A stretch of 64,000 bases of DNA from assembly GCF_029639405.1 (NCBI RefSeq), contig NZ_CP121274.1:868001-932000 (forward strand), read 5' to 3'. Positions 15,187 through 23,664 of the stretch are shown piece by piece (positions within the stretch are counted from its first letter, which is position 1; every line of letters begins with the position of its first letter). This DNA comes from Microbacterium proteolyticum (GTDB lineage Bacteria; Actinomycetota; Actinomycetes; Actinomycetales; Microbacteriaceae). A program made the position numbers and the translations under genes. Under the pieces are notes generated by a model. That model was not told where the DNA came from and did not search any database. It was given only the letters and a program-made list of their open reading frames with translations.

Positions 15187-16193
15187 GCGTGCACCCGCGT
15201 GCGCAGCAGCGCCTCGGCGTTGCCCCCGAGGATCGCCGTCGCCTCGGCGTCGGCGAGCCCGGCGCCGCGGACGAACCCGACGGGGTCGTCGAGCCCCATG
15301 TCGAACGGGAAGTCGCTGCCCAGCAGCACCCGGTCGGCTCCCGCGACCTCGACGAGCCACCGCAGGGCGCGCTCGTCGTGCACGACCGTGTCGAACCAGA
15401 GCTTCGCGAGGTAGGTCGAGGGCGCGTGCGCGCACCCGTGCGCCTCGGGCCGCACCTTCCACGCGCGGTCGGAGCGACCGATCGCGGTGGGCAGGTACCC
15501 GCCGCCGTGCGCCGCCACCAGACGGAGGCCCGGATGCCGGTCGAGCACACCCGCGAAGATGAGGTGCGAGAGCGCGACGGCGTTCTCGGTGGGCTGGCCG
15601 ACCGTGTTCGAGAGGTAGAACCGGTCGAGGCGCTCGTCGAGCGAGCAGCCGAACGGGTGCAGGAACACCACCGCCCGCAGCTCCGCGGCGCGCGCCCAGA
15701 ACGGCTCCAACCGGTCGTCGCTCAGCTCGACGTCACCGGCGAAGGAGGAGATCTCCACCCCGGCGAGCCCGCGCCCGAGCACCGCGTCGTCGAGCGCGTC
15801 GACCACGAGCTGCGGGTGCTGCAGCGGCACGGTGCCGAGGCCCACGAGACGATCCGGAGCCTGGGCGACGTGCTCGGCGATGAGCCGGTTGGCTTCGCCG
15901 GTCGTCCACGTCGCGAGACCCTCGTTCGCCCACGGGTAGAAGTGGTTCGGCGACGGGCTGACCCACTGCCGGTCGACGCCCTGCGCGTCCATCGCGGCCA
16001 GACGCGCCTCGACGGAGGTCAGGCGCGGGAACCGCTCGCCGATCATGCGCCCCGACGCCTGCAGGCTCGCCAGCCCGTTGCGGCGCAGCTCGAGATCGGC
16101 CGCGGCCTGCACCTCCTCGGGTACCCGCCGCTCGACCTCGGCGTGCAGGCCCGGCATGAGCAGGTGGGCGTGGACGTCGACGACCTCGCTCAT
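15183..16193 (-). CDS. Amidohydrolase-2 family protein (ACMSD-like decarboxylase/hydrolase)
   Basis: TIM-barrel metalloenzyme of 336 residues. Metal ligands are visible: VDVHAHLLMP (HxH at residues 8-10), VFLHPFG, the AAHGGGYLP histidine and LGSDFPFDMG aspartate. The family contains 2-amino-3-carboxymuconate semialdehyde decarboxylase, gamma-resorcylate decarboxylase and related enzymes removing CO2 from, or hydrolysing, aromatic or ring-opened acids, which suits this operon. ATG 16193 overlaps the monooxygenase stop (ATGA). Decarboxylase versus lactonase/hydrolase cannot be settled from motifs. Confidence 0.82.
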   Translation of the reverse strand: MSEVVDVHAHLLMPGLHAEVERRVPEEVQAAADLELRRNGLASLQASGRMIGERFPRLTSVEARLAAMDAQGVDRQWVSPSPNHFYPWANEGLATWTTGEANRLIAEHVAQAPDRLVGLGTVPLQHPQLVVDALDDAVLGRGLAGVEISSFAGDVELSDDRLEPFWARAAELRAVVFLHPFGCSLDERLDRFYLSNTVGQPTENAVALSHLIFAGVLDRHPGLRLVAAHGGGYLPTAIGRSDRAWKVRPEAHGCAHAPSTYLAKLWFDTVVHDERALRWLVEVAGADRVLLGSDFPFDMGLDDPVGFVRGAGLADAEATAILGGNAEALLRTRVHA

Positions 16194-17323
16194 GCGGGCA
16201 CCGAGGTGATCTGCGCGACGCGGAACATCAGTCCGCTCGCGTCCGCATCGCGGACGCCGTCGAGCTGCCACTGGGCGAGCTGCGCCGACGCGTCGACGAT
16301 CGCCTCGGCCCGCGCCACACGACGCTCGTGGAAGGCGTCCCACAGCGTCTGGTCGACGGCAACCCTGTCGATGAGGAGTTCCGTCAGCACCGCGGCGTCC
16401 TCGAGTCCCTGCGCCGCACCCTGCGCGATGGTCGGCGGGCAGCTGTGCGCGGCGTCGCCGATGACGACGACGCGGCCGCGGTTCCAGGGCGCCTCGACGA
16501 GGTGTCGGGTGAACCAGGTGTAGTTGGCATCCGCCCCGGCTTCGATGTCGGCGCGGATGGAGTTCCACGGGCCGTCGTACGCGCGCGACTGCTCGACCAT
16601 GATCCGGCGCGCCTCCTCGGGGGAGGCGCCGGAGCGGTCTTCGGCCTTCTCGACCAGGAACGCGTACATCGTGTCGGCACCGGTGGGCGTGTACCCGGCG
16701 ATGTACACCGGACCGCCGTAGTACAGCTCGGTGCGGTCGACCCCCTCGGGAAGCGACACGAACGTGCGCCAGATGCCCATGCCGTTGCGCTCGGGAGACA
16801 CGTGGATGCCGACGAGCTCGCGCACCGTCGAGTGCAGGCCGTCCGCGCCGATCACCAGGTCGTAGCTTCCCGCCGGCGCGCCGTCGACCTCGACGTCGAC
16901 CGCGTCGCCGGACGGCGTGAGGCCGGTGACCCGCCGACCGAAGTGCACGCGGGCGCCGTGCTCCTCCACGGCGGCGAGGAGGATGCGGGCCAGGTCGGGT
17001 CGCGACAGCCCCATGGCCGAGGGGTAGTCCGCACCGCCCGTCTTGAGATCGGGGAGCGCTGCGACGATCGGGGCCCCCGGCCCCGGGGCGCGCAGGTTCA
17101 GGCCCTCGAACGCGTTGCCGGCCGCGGCGATCTCGTCCCACACCCCGAGTGCGTCGAACACGCGCAGGGCGTTCCCCTGCAGCGTGATGCCCGACCCCCG
17201 GGTGGGCAGCGACGGTTGCGCGTCGAAGACGTCGACCTCGACGCCCGCGCGGGCGAGGAAGATGGCGGATGCCAGGCCCGCGACGCCGGCTCCGGCGATC
17301 GCGACTTTCTGAACGGCGGTCAT
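16190..17323 (-). CDS. FAD-dependent aromatic monooxygenase (salicylate/3-hydroxybenzoate hydroxylase-like)
   Basis: Single-component flavoprotein that inserts one oxygen atom into an aromatic ring using NAD(P)H and O2. The 377 residues show GAGVAGLASAIFLARAG (FAD Rossmann), a helix with GSGITLQGNALRVFDALG, the DG motif VIGADGLHSTVRELVG and the second FAD motif GRVVVIGDAAHSCPPTIAQGAAQGLEDA. ATG 17323 is preceded by GAGAGG. Position between the cyclase-family and amidohydrolase genes suggests it generates the dihydroxylated ring for the extradiol dioxygenase at 19331. A second enzyme of the type is at 42040. Regiospecificity is not readable. Confidence 0.87.
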   Translation of the reverse strand: MTAVQKVAIAGAGVAGLASAIFLARAGVEVDVFDAQPSLPTRGSGITLQGNALRVFDALGVWDEIAAAGNAFEGLNLRAPGPGAPIVAALPDLKTGGADYPSAMGLSRPDLARILLAAVEEHGARVHFGRRVTGLTPSGDAVDVEVDGAPAGSYDLVIGADGLHSTVRELVGIHVSPERNGMGIWRTFVSLPEGVDRTELYYGGPVYIAGYTPTGADTMYAFLVEKAEDRSGASPEEARRIMVEQSRAYDGPWNSIRADIEAGADANYTWFTRHLVEAPWNRGRVVVIGDAAHSCPPTIAQGAAQGLEDAAVLTELLIDRVAVDQTLWDAFHERRVARAEAIVDASAQLAQWQLDGVRDADASGLMFRVAQITSVPA

Positions 17324-17359
17324 GTCAGAACCTCTCTGTTCTTTCCACGGGGATCAGGT

Positions 17360-18352
17360 TTACAGCAGGGCGACGGGATTCACCGGCGACCCGACGGCGC
17401 CGGTGATGGGGAGCGGCGGCGCGGAGAGCAGGAACTCCCAGCGCCCCGTCGACGCGCACGCCTCGGCGAGCGCGTCGAGGTTCCACATCTCGCCGATCGT
17501 GAGCCCGAGATTCGGGATCACGACCTGGTGGAGGGGCTGGAAGGCGGGCACGTCGAACTCGTTCGGCCGCACCTCGAACCCCCAGGTGTCGGTGGCGATG
17601 GCGGCGATCTCGGTGCGGTGCAGCCACCCGGCGGTCGTGAGCGACAGCCCCGGCGCGGGGCCGCCGGCGTAGTCGCCCCAGCCCTCGCGCGTGACGCGGG
17701 CGAACTGCCCGGTGCGCACGAGCACGATGTCGCCGCGACCGACGGTGACGTCCTCGGCGTCCGCGCACGCGTCGAGGTCGGCGGCCGTGATGGCGTAGCC
17801 GTCGGCGAGCTCACCGCTCTCGGGCGCGAGGTGCCGGCCCACGTCGAGCAGCACGCCGCGCGACACGATGACGTCGGCCGCGTGCTCGATGCCGATGACG
17901 AGGTCGCCGTCGCTCGTGACGACGTCGCCCGCCCGGCGCCCGTTCCACGCGAACCCGTGGTCGAAGATGTGCCCGAGGCCGTCCCACTGGGTGGAGCACT
18001 GCAGGGGCATCGCGATGACGTCGTCGGCGCCGCCGATGCCGTGCGGGAAGCCCTGGTTGCCGCGCTCGGCATCCGTTCCCGTGTCGGTCATCGTGTGCAC
18101 GGGGTTGGTCCGGCGGCGCCAGCCCTTCTGCGGTCCGTCGGTGTCGAAACGCTGCGAGAGCGAGATGGAGCGCCCCTCCCGCACGAGCGCGGCGGCCTCG
18201 CGACGCTTCGCGGTGTCGATGTAGTTGAGCGTGCCGAGCACGTCGCCCTCGCCCCACCGCCCCCAATTCCGGTGGGCCTCGGCGCGCGCGGCGATCTCCG
18301 CCTCGGGGCTCTGCCGGTCGAGGTCGGCCGGATCCTCCGACGGCGCGCTCAC
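17360..18352 (-). CDS. Cyclase-family (kynurenine-formamidase-like) metal hydrolase
   Basis: 330-residue member of the cyclase fold (PF04199 type), whose characterised relatives hydrolyse N-formylkynurenine or isatin using a His/Asp-rich metal site. Visible segments are GIGGADDVIAMPLQCSTQWDGLGHIFDHG (metal-site region, about 90-120), GRGVLLD-like SRGVLLDVGRHLA, and GDIVLVRTGQFARVT. The GTG start at 18352 overlaps the FAA-type gene's stop (GTGA). In this operon it probably opens a lactone or amide ring of an aromatic intermediate. Seven bases after its stop are TA-rich and precede the monooxygenase gene. Confidence 0.75.
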   Translation of the reverse strand: MSAPSEDPADLDRQSPEAEIAARAEAHRNWGRWGEGDVLGTLNYIDTAKRREAAALVREGRSISLSQRFDTDGPQKGWRRRTNPVHTMTDTGTDAERGNQGFPHGIGGADDVIAMPLQCSTQWDGLGHIFDHGFAWNGRRAGDVVTSDGDLVIGIEHAADVIVSRGVLLDVGRHLAPESGELADGYAITAADLDACADAEDVTVGRGDIVLVRTGQFARVTREGWGDYAGGPAPGLSLTTAGWLHRTEIAAIATDTWGFEVRPNEFDVPAFQPLHQVVIPNLGLTIGEMWNLDALAEACASTGRWEFLLSAPPLPITGAVGSPVNPVALL

Positions 18353-19296
18353 GCGTTCTCCTCCGCGACGCACCGCACGACCTGCGTGCCGAGAGCGCCG
18401 ATGGTCCCCGTCATGACGTCGCCGTCGCGGAGGAACCTCTTCCAGTGCTGACCGTTTCCGGCGGGACTGCCGGTGAGCAGCAGGTCGCCGGGAAGCAGCG
18501 GGTGGGTCTGGGATGCCGCGGACACCAGCGCGGGGACGTCGAACAGGAGGTCGGAGGTCGAGGCATCCTGCATGACCTGTCCGTTGAGCTCGAGACGCAC
18601 CGGGGTGTCGGCGGGGTCGACGAACCGGGCGGGCACGAGGAGCGGACCCGTCGGGAGGAACCCGGGCGCGTTCTTCGCCCGGTACCAGTCGGTGCCGATC
18701 TCCTTCATGTCCTTGCGGAAGACGAGGTCGCGCGTGGTGATGTCGTTGACGATCGTGTAGCCGGCGACGTGGTCGAGCGCCTCCTCGCGCGAGACGCGGA
18801 ACGCCTCGCGCCCGATGACGACGGCGAGCTCGAGCTCCCAGTCGTGCACGTCGCTGGAGGCCGGCAGCACGAGCGGCACGTCGTCGCCGACGACGCACGC
18901 CGTGAGCCCGATGAAGAAGTACGGCTCGCCGGTGCGGGCGCGCTCGTCCATCATGCCGGCGGCGAAGGCGCGGGCCTCCTCCGGCGTGCGGTCGGTGTTC
19001 TGCGTCAGGCCCGCCGCCACCAGCTCGATCACGTGCTGGCGGTAGTTGGCGCCGGTCTGCAGCACCTGCCGCGGCTCGACGGGCGCGGTGAGGGTGACAT
19101 CCGACAGCGGATGCCACTCCCCCGGCGCCGCGGCGAGAGCTTCGAGGCGATCCCAGTCGGGGTCGGCGAGGAACGCGTTCAGGCCACCGCCCAGCTCGTC
19201 GTCGGCGAGCGCGCGGATGCGGTCGCCGACGACGAGGCCGACGTGCACGGCATCCCCGTCCCGGAAACGCGCGAGGGCGAAGGGTGCGGTGGTCAT
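18349..19296 (-). CDS. Fumarylacetoacetate hydrolase-family protein (2)
   Basis: Second FAA-superfamily enzyme of the operon (315 residues from ATG 19296). Segments typical of the hydratase/hydrolase branch that includes fumarylpyruvate hydrolase are QTGANYRQHVIE, PYFFIGL, DWELELAVVIGREA (metal Glu pair), GYTIVNDITTRDL, the APGFLPTGPLLV region and LLPGDLLLTGSPAGNG. ATG 19296 has GGAGAG 11 bases upstream; GTG 19308 in frame is a possible longer start but its Shine-Dalgarno is too close. It directly follows the dioxygenase gene, as expected for hydrolysis of the meta-cleavage product. Confidence 0.82.
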   Translation of the reverse strand: MTTAPFALARFRDGDAVHVGLVVGDRIRALADDELGGGLNAFLADPDWDRLEALAAAPGEWHPLSDVTLTAPVEPRQVLQTGANYRQHVIELVAAGLTQNTDRTPEEARAFAAGMMDERARTGEPYFFIGLTACVVGDDVPLVLPASSDVHDWELELAVVIGREAFRVSREEALDHVAGYTIVNDITTRDLVFRKDMKEIGTDWYRAKNAPGFLPTGPLLVPARFVDPADTPVRLELNGQVMQDASTSDLLFDVPALVSAASQTHPLLPGDLLLTGSPAGNGQHWKRFLRDGDVMTGTIGALGTQVVRCVAEENA

Positions 19297-19330
19297 GGTG
19301 GTGCTCACTCTCCCCGACCGGGATCGACGT

Positions 19331-20347
19331 TCAGCCCCGGCCCTGGACGGCGTAGGGGTTGAGCAGGGCGTCCTTGATCTCGTCGGGCACGCCCTCTTCG
19401 GTGGCGCTGGGGCCGTCGGCGGGCGGGAACGACTCGGTCATCGACATGGGCATGGCGCCGTTGCGGTACAGGTTGTTCGAGCCCTGCGACGGCTTCCAGG
19501 TGTTCGCCTCCCAGTCGGGGACATAGTTGCGGTAGCCGCCGGTGTTGAGCTCGATGCGCAGCGTCGAGGGCTCGCGGTAGTAGAGGAACGTCTGCTCGCC
19601 GATGCCGTGGATGTTGGGGCCGTACTCGATCGGGATGCCGTTCTCCATGAGGGTGTCGGCGGCGATGAGCAGCTCTTCGCGGGTGTCGACCCAGAAGGCG
19701 TAGTGGTTGATGCGGCCGGCGCGGGTCGAGCCGTCGAGGACGACGCCGAGGTCGTGCGACTTCTCGTTCGTGGTCAGCACTGAGAACACCGAGATGGGCG
19801 CCTCATCGAGGACGGTCCGCGCCATGAATCGGAAGCCGAGGGTGTCGACGTACCACTGCACGAACGCGTCGACGTCGGAGGTCGCGACGGTGACGTGGTC
19901 GAGCTGGCGGGGAGCGCCGGCGACCGAGCTGCGCTTCTCGGGACGGTCGGGGAAGATCGACGCGGTGTGGGGCTCGGGACGGTGACGCTCGACGTCCCAG
20001 TGCAGCGTCATGTTGTGGCCGAACGGGCCGGTGAAGCGGTAGGCGCGACCGATGCCGCGGCCGTCGAACCACTCGCCCTGGATGCCGGTCGCCTCGACGC
20101 GCTTGGCTGCCTCTTCGAGGGCCTCGGCCGACGAGGTGCGCCAGGCCATGGTCTCGAGCGCGGGCTCGGCGCCGCGGACCACCACGACGGAGTAGGAGTA
20201 GTAGTCGCCCCAGCAGCGCAGGTAGACGCGGTCGTCCTCGCGCGCGACTTCGGTCAGACCCACCTGGTTGACGTAGAAGTCCACCGAGGCATCGACATCG
20301 GGCGTCGTGATCGCAACGAAGGACAGGTGCGAGAGAAGCTTGATCAT
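19331..20347 (-). CDS. Extradiol ring-cleavage dioxygenase (VOC, catechol 2,3-dioxygenase type)
   Basis: Fe(II) enzyme that opens a catechol-type ring next to the two hydroxyls. The 338 residues contain two VOC repeats; the C-terminal one holds the metal triad His151 (RQLDHVTVATSD), His215 (GRINHYAFW) and Glu266 (TLRIELNTGG), with the conserved Tyr at 256-257 (FLYYREPS). ATG 20347 has GAAAGGA upstream and gives an N-terminus IKLLSHLSFVAITTPDVDAS typical of type I enzymes. It is the first gene of the seven-gene operon, whose upstream gap carries a CGAC-N4-GTCG box at 20397. Natural substrate presumably derives from the C-glycoside aglycone. Confidence 0.9.
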   Translation of the reverse strand: MIKLLSHLSFVAITTPDVDASVDFYVNQVGLTEVAREDDRVYLRCWGDYYSYSVVVVRGAEPALETMAWRTSSAEALEEAAKRVEATGIQGEWFDGRGIGRAYRFTGPFGHNMTLHWDVERHRPEPHTASIFPDRPEKRSSVAGAPRQLDHVTVATSDVDAFVQWYVDTLGFRFMARTVLDEAPISVFSVLTTNEKSHDLGVVLDGSTRAGRINHYAFWVDTREELLIAADTLMENGIPIEYGPNIHGIGEQTFLYYREPSTLRIELNTGGYRNYVPDWEANTWKPSQGSNNLYRNGAMPMSMTESFPPADGPSATEEGVPDEIKDALLNPYAVQGRG

Positions 20348-20396
20348 CTTCGATCCTTTCGGTGAATCGGGCCGTTCCGACTCTTCTTCCACTATC

Positions 20397-20408
20397 CGAC
20401 CGAAGTCG
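20397..20408. promoter_or_regulatory. Operator-like box CGACCGAAGTCG upstream of the dioxygenase operon
   Basis: A CGAC-N4-GTCG palindrome 50 bp before the dioxygenase start codon, in the 105-bp gap after the gene at 20453. It shares the AGTCG half with boxes at 13390 (minus strand) and 23638, suggesting one regulator for aglycone and sugar operons. Confidence 0.55.
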
Positions 20409-20452
20409 TTATCAGGGAAGCCGATCCTGTGGATGCCGAGTATCGACCCGGT

Positions 20453-21193
20453 TTATTCCACTCCGAGGATGCCGTCGTCGTGGGCCAGCTCGTCGAGGTC
20501 ACTCGGCCGCACGCCGGTGGCGACGGCATCCCGGAGCCTCCGGAGAGCCACGCGCTCGGCCGCCTCGCGTCTCGGAGCCGCGATGCGCCGACCCTCGAGG
20601 TCGTCGATCTCGACGTGGATCGTCGCCGCCGCGGAGTCGGTCCGCACCTCCACGCGCCGCGGTCCGAGCGCGACCGCCGTCAGCGCGTCGCCCACCCCCG
20701 CACCACCCAGCGCCCGGGTCACGCTGACCCCGACCCGCCCGCAGGCGAGGGCGAGGACGTCGGCCGTCGGCGTCGCGGCGTGCGCGACGACCTCGAGCGG
20801 ACCGCCGGCGAGCACGCGCGCCCAGCCGACGGCATCCCTCAGCACCACCGCCGCTTCGGACGGCGCTCCCCACGCATCGACCACGACGTGGGCCGCGGGC
20901 ACCGCGGCGACCGTCGCGACGACATCGGCCCGCAGCCGACGCCGGGCCACCACCACGGGCACGCCCAGCGCCCGAAGCCGCTCGTGGGCGGCGGCCGGCG
21001 CGGGCTGCGGTTCGTCCACCACCACCCCGATGGCGTCGGTGAGCCGCTCCAGACGGTCCCACCACGCGCCGCGGCCGTCGACGACCCGCAGGACGCCGGC
21101 CTCCTCGGCATCCGCGAGCCGCACGAGGGGCGCGAGTTCGGCCACGGCCGACCGGTAGGCGGCCAGGTCGGTCCCCACCGCCATCGCGCTCAC
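20453..21193 (-). CDS. Uncharacterised Rossmann-like protein paired with a Gfo/Idh dehydrogenase
   Basis: Not recognised as a known family. The 246 residues are very rich in Ala/Val/Arg and show alternating strand/helix segments (LRVVDGRGAWW, AIGVVVDEPQ, GVPVVVARRRL, AHVVVDAWGAPS, LEVVAHAAT, VGVSVTRALGGAGVGDALTAVALG) like a nucleotide- or sugar-binding domain, but no complete GxGxxG motif. Segment TIHVEIDDLEGRRI looks like one beta-hairpin of a Gfo/Idh C-terminal sheet. Its GTG start (21193) overlaps the stop of the Gfo/Idh gene (GTGA), so the two are co-translated and may form one enzyme. Function not assigned. Confidence 0.6.
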   Translation of the reverse strand: MSAMAVGTDLAAYRSAVAELAPLVRLADAEEAGVLRVVDGRGAWWDRLERLTDAIGVVVDEPQPAPAAAHERLRALGVPVVVARRRLRADVVATVAAVPAAHVVVDAWGAPSEAAVVLRDAVGWARVLAGGPLEVVAHAATPTADVLALACGRVGVSVTRALGGAGVGDALTAVALGPRRVEVRTDSAAATIHVEIDDLEGRRIAAPRREAAERVALRRLRDAVATGVRPSDLDELAHDDGILGVE

Positions 21194-22236
21194 GCGGCCA
21201 CCCCCGCCCGCACGGCCGCGGCGGCGCCGTCGGCCACGGCGATGACGAACGCGGCATCCGCGCGCAGCTCGTCGTACTCCATCGCCGTCTCGCCGCGCAG
21301 CAGGGCCGCGAGCGCGCGCCACTCCGCGTCGTACCCGTCGCGTCGGTCGATCGGATACGCGGTCTGGATGCCGCGCCCGTCGCGGACCGTGGTGCGGGCG
21401 CTGCCCGCGTGCACGAACGGGGGCGGGAACTCGACGTCGATGCGCGCGCCGTCGGTCGCGACGTTCACCCGCCACAGCGAGTCCGCCCCGTCGGGCCCCA
21501 TCACCGCGGTGAAACGCACGACCGCATCGGGCGAACGGAGGGCGAGGTCGAACCCGATCGGAGCGACCGGTCGCGCCCACACGACCTCGGTGGCATCCGG
21601 GACGAGATCGCGCACGAGCGGCAGATCGTGCACGGCCAGCCCGACGACCAGCTGCCGGACGATCCGCGCGCTCAGCTCGCGGTCGTCGGGGTCGATGGGC
21701 GGGCGAGCGGGCCCCGGTGCCGCGGGAAGGGGCGCGCCCGTGACGAGCTCGTGGTACCTCCCGTTGGGCGCGAGCGACAGCGTCACCGACACCGACCGCA
21801 CGCGATCGCGCGTGGCGTGCAGGTGGCGAGTGGCCCGCGACCACGCCGGGTCGAACAGGTGATTCGTGCCCACCACCAGGAGGGCGCCGGCGTCGGCGCA
21901 CTCGGCGACGATCTGCTCGGCATCCTCGAGCGTCGTCGCGAGCGGCTTCTCGCAGAAGATGGCGCGGCGCCCCGCGGCGAGGCTCGCGCGCACGTGCCCG
22001 GCGTGCTGCTCGGGCGGGCTGCACACGGCGACGACCTCGACCTCGGCGTCGGCCAGCAGCGCGTCCACGCCGGTCGAGGAGCGTGCTCCGAAGCGCTCGG
22101 CGATCACGGCGGCGCGCCCGCTGCCGCCGTCGCTGACGTGCACGAGACGGAAGTCGCCCGCGGTCCGCGCCAGCGTCGGCGCGTGCAGCGCCGCCACCCC
22201 GGGACCGGCCCCGATGATGCCCACTCCCCAGGTCAT
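21190..22236 (-). CDS. Gfo/Idh/MocA-family oxidoreductase (1)
   Basis: NAD(P)-dependent sugar or polyol dehydrogenase. In 348 residues it shows the Rossmann start GVGIIGAGPGVAALHAPTL, the family's CSPPEQHAGHVRASLAAGRRAIFCEKPLATTLEDAEQIV block (EKP near 95) and VVGTNHLFDPAW; the C-terminal half is the substrate sheet (VRDGRGIQTAYPIDRRDGYDAEW). ATG 22236 follows AAGGAGCGAC. It is divergent from the ROK regulator over 110 bp and co-translated with the unknown protein at 20453. It probably reduces or oxidises a 3-keto sugar, by analogy with Gfo-type partners in glycoside pathways. Confidence 0.85.
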   Translation of the reverse strand: MTWGVGIIGAGPGVAALHAPTLARTAGDFRLVHVSDGGSGRAAVIAERFGARSSTGVDALLADAEVEVVAVCSPPEQHAGHVRASLAAGRRAIFCEKPLATTLEDAEQIVAECADAGALLVVGTNHLFDPAWSRATRHLHATRDRVRSVSVTLSLAPNGRYHELVTGAPLPAAPGPARPPIDPDDRELSARIVRQLVVGLAVHDLPLVRDLVPDATEVVWARPVAPIGFDLALRSPDAVVRFTAVMGPDGADSLWRVNVATDGARIDVEFPPPFVHAGSARTTVRDGRGIQTAYPIDRRDGYDAEWRALAALLRGETAMEYDELRADAAFVIAVADGAAAAVRAGVAA

Positions 22237-22346
22237 GTCGCTCCTTCGCGGCCACTTCGGCACGAATAGCGCCGAAGTTCGAGACTAATGAACCATAGAT
22301 GACGCGAAACCGGGAGCGGGAGGCCGCCCTTGTGTGAAGATCGAGC

Positions 22347-23621
22347 ATGGCCAACGTCTCCACGCTCCGCTTCGGCGCACAGACCGACGAGGTCACGAGC
22401 CTGCTGCGGATCGTCAACATGGTCCGACTCGGCGAGGCGGTGACGCGTCCCGAGATCGGTCGCGTCACGGGACTCGGCCGCGGCGTCGTGACGCAGCGGG
22501 TCGATCGCGCCGTCGAGATGGGCTTCCTCGAGGACGCCGAGTACGCCCCCTCCTCGGGCGGGCGGGCTCCGCGCACCCTGCGCTTCCGCTCCGAGCGCGG
22601 ACGGATCGTCGTGTGCGCGCTCGGCGGACTGCACATCCACGTGGGCGTCACCGACCTCGACGGCGAGATCCGCGCCGAGGCGCACCGGGTGTGGGACATC
22701 GCCAGCGGCCCCGACGAGACCCTCGCGGTCGCGACGTCGATGGTCGACGAACTTCTCGAGACCGACGGGAACGCCCCGGTCTGGGCCGTGGTCGTGGGCC
22801 TCCCGGGCCCGGTCGACTTCGAGACCGGCCGGCCGGTCGCCCCGCCGATCATGCCCGGGTGGAACAACTTCGACGTCCGCTCGCGCTTCGAAGAGCGCTA
22901 CTCGGCGCCGGTCTGGGTCGACAACGACGTGAACATCCTCGCCGCCGGCGAGCGCGCGCGACGGCGCGAGGACAACCCCGACCTCATCTACTGCAAGGTC
23001 GGCACCGGCATCGGCGCGGGGCTCGTGTCGCACGGGCGCCTGCACCGCGGCGCGAACGGCGCCGCCGGCGACATGGGTCACGTCCGGGTCCCGGGGGCGG
23101 AGCAGCAGTGCCGATGCGGGAAGATCGGATGCCTCGAAGCCGTCGCGGGCGGCTGGGCCCTCATCCGCGACGCGCGCGAGGCGGTCGCGGCGGGGGGCAC
23201 GGGCGCGATCGCCGACATCCTCGCCTCGGGCGCCGAACTGGCCCCCGAAGACATCTCGAAGGCCGCCGAGCGGGGCGACGCGCTCGCGATCTCCCTCATC
23301 CAGGCATCCGCGCGGCAGATCGGCGAAGCGGTCGCCGCTCTCGTGAACATGTTCAATCCGAGCGTCATCGTCATCGGCGGAGCCGTGGCGGCCGCGGGCG
23401 AGCTGTTCCTCGCCGAGGTGCGCCACCGGGTCTACGAGCTCTCCCTGCCGCTCGCCACGCGAGACCTGTCGATCGTGACCAGCGTCAACGACGCCCGCGA
23501 GCCGTTGCGCGGCGGGGTGGACCTCGCCCGCGAGCAGTTGTTCGAGGCGGTGTTCCCGCGATGGTTCGCCGAGGGCCGCCCGACGCTCGGGGCGATCCGC
23601 GGCGCGGCGATCCCCGCCTGA
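22347..23621 (+). CDS. ROK-family transcriptional regulator
   Basis: Sugar-responsive repressor of 424 residues. An N-terminal winged-HTH (about 15-75: VTSLLRIVNMVRLGEAVTRPEIGRVTGLGRGVVTQRVDRAVEMGFLED) precedes a ROK domain with VVVGLPGPVD, the sugar-binding GTGIGAGLVSHGRLHRGANGAAGDMGHV and the zinc motif CRCGKIGCLEAVAGG. Relatives bind sugars or phosphorylated sugars and repress catabolic operons. It lies between the divergent Gfo/Idh gene and the CGD beta gene (43 bp downstream), so it is the best local candidate to bind the CGAC-N4-GTCG box at 23638. No strong Shine-Dalgarno precedes its ATG. Confidence 0.88.
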   Translation: MANVSTLRFGAQTDEVTSLLRIVNMVRLGEAVTRPEIGRVTGLGRGVVTQRVDRAVEMGFLEDAEYAPSSGGRAPRTLRFRSERGRIVVCALGGLHIHVGVTDLDGEIRAEAHRVWDIASGPDETLAVATSMVDELLETDGNAPVWAVVVGLPGPVDFETGRPVAPPIMPGWNNFDVRSRFEERYSAPVWVDNDVNILAAGERARRREDNPDLIYCKVGTGIGAGLVSHGRLHRGANGAAGDMGHVRVPGAEQQCRCGKIGCLEAVAGGWALIRDAREAVAAGGTGAIADILASGAELAPEDISKAAERGDALAISLIQASARQIGEAVAALVNMFNPSVIVIGGAVAAAGELFLAEVRHRVYELSLPLATRDLSIVTSVNDAREPLRGGVDLAREQLFEAVFPRWFAEGRPTLGAIRGAAIPA

Positions 23622-23637
23622 CACTTCTTCCTATTTG

Positions 23638-23649
23638 CGACATTAGTCG
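23638..23649. promoter_or_regulatory. Operator-like box CGACATTAGTCG within a leaderless promoter
   Basis: The box lies between a weak -35 (TTCCTA, 23628-23633) and a TAGATT -10 (23651-23656), spacer 17 bp. The -10 ends eight bases before the ATG at 23665, so transcription should begin at or near the start codon and the mRNA would be leaderless. Same pattern as boxes at 13390 and 20397. Confidence 0.6.
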
Positions 23650-23664
23650 GTAGATTCGGGACTT

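Noticed and set aside
15183..17141. A 652-residue fused protein ending in the amidohydrolase-2 domain
   Set aside because: Residues before MSEVVDVHAH are shadow of the flavin monooxygenase gene; ATG 16193 and the ATGA overlap define the real start.
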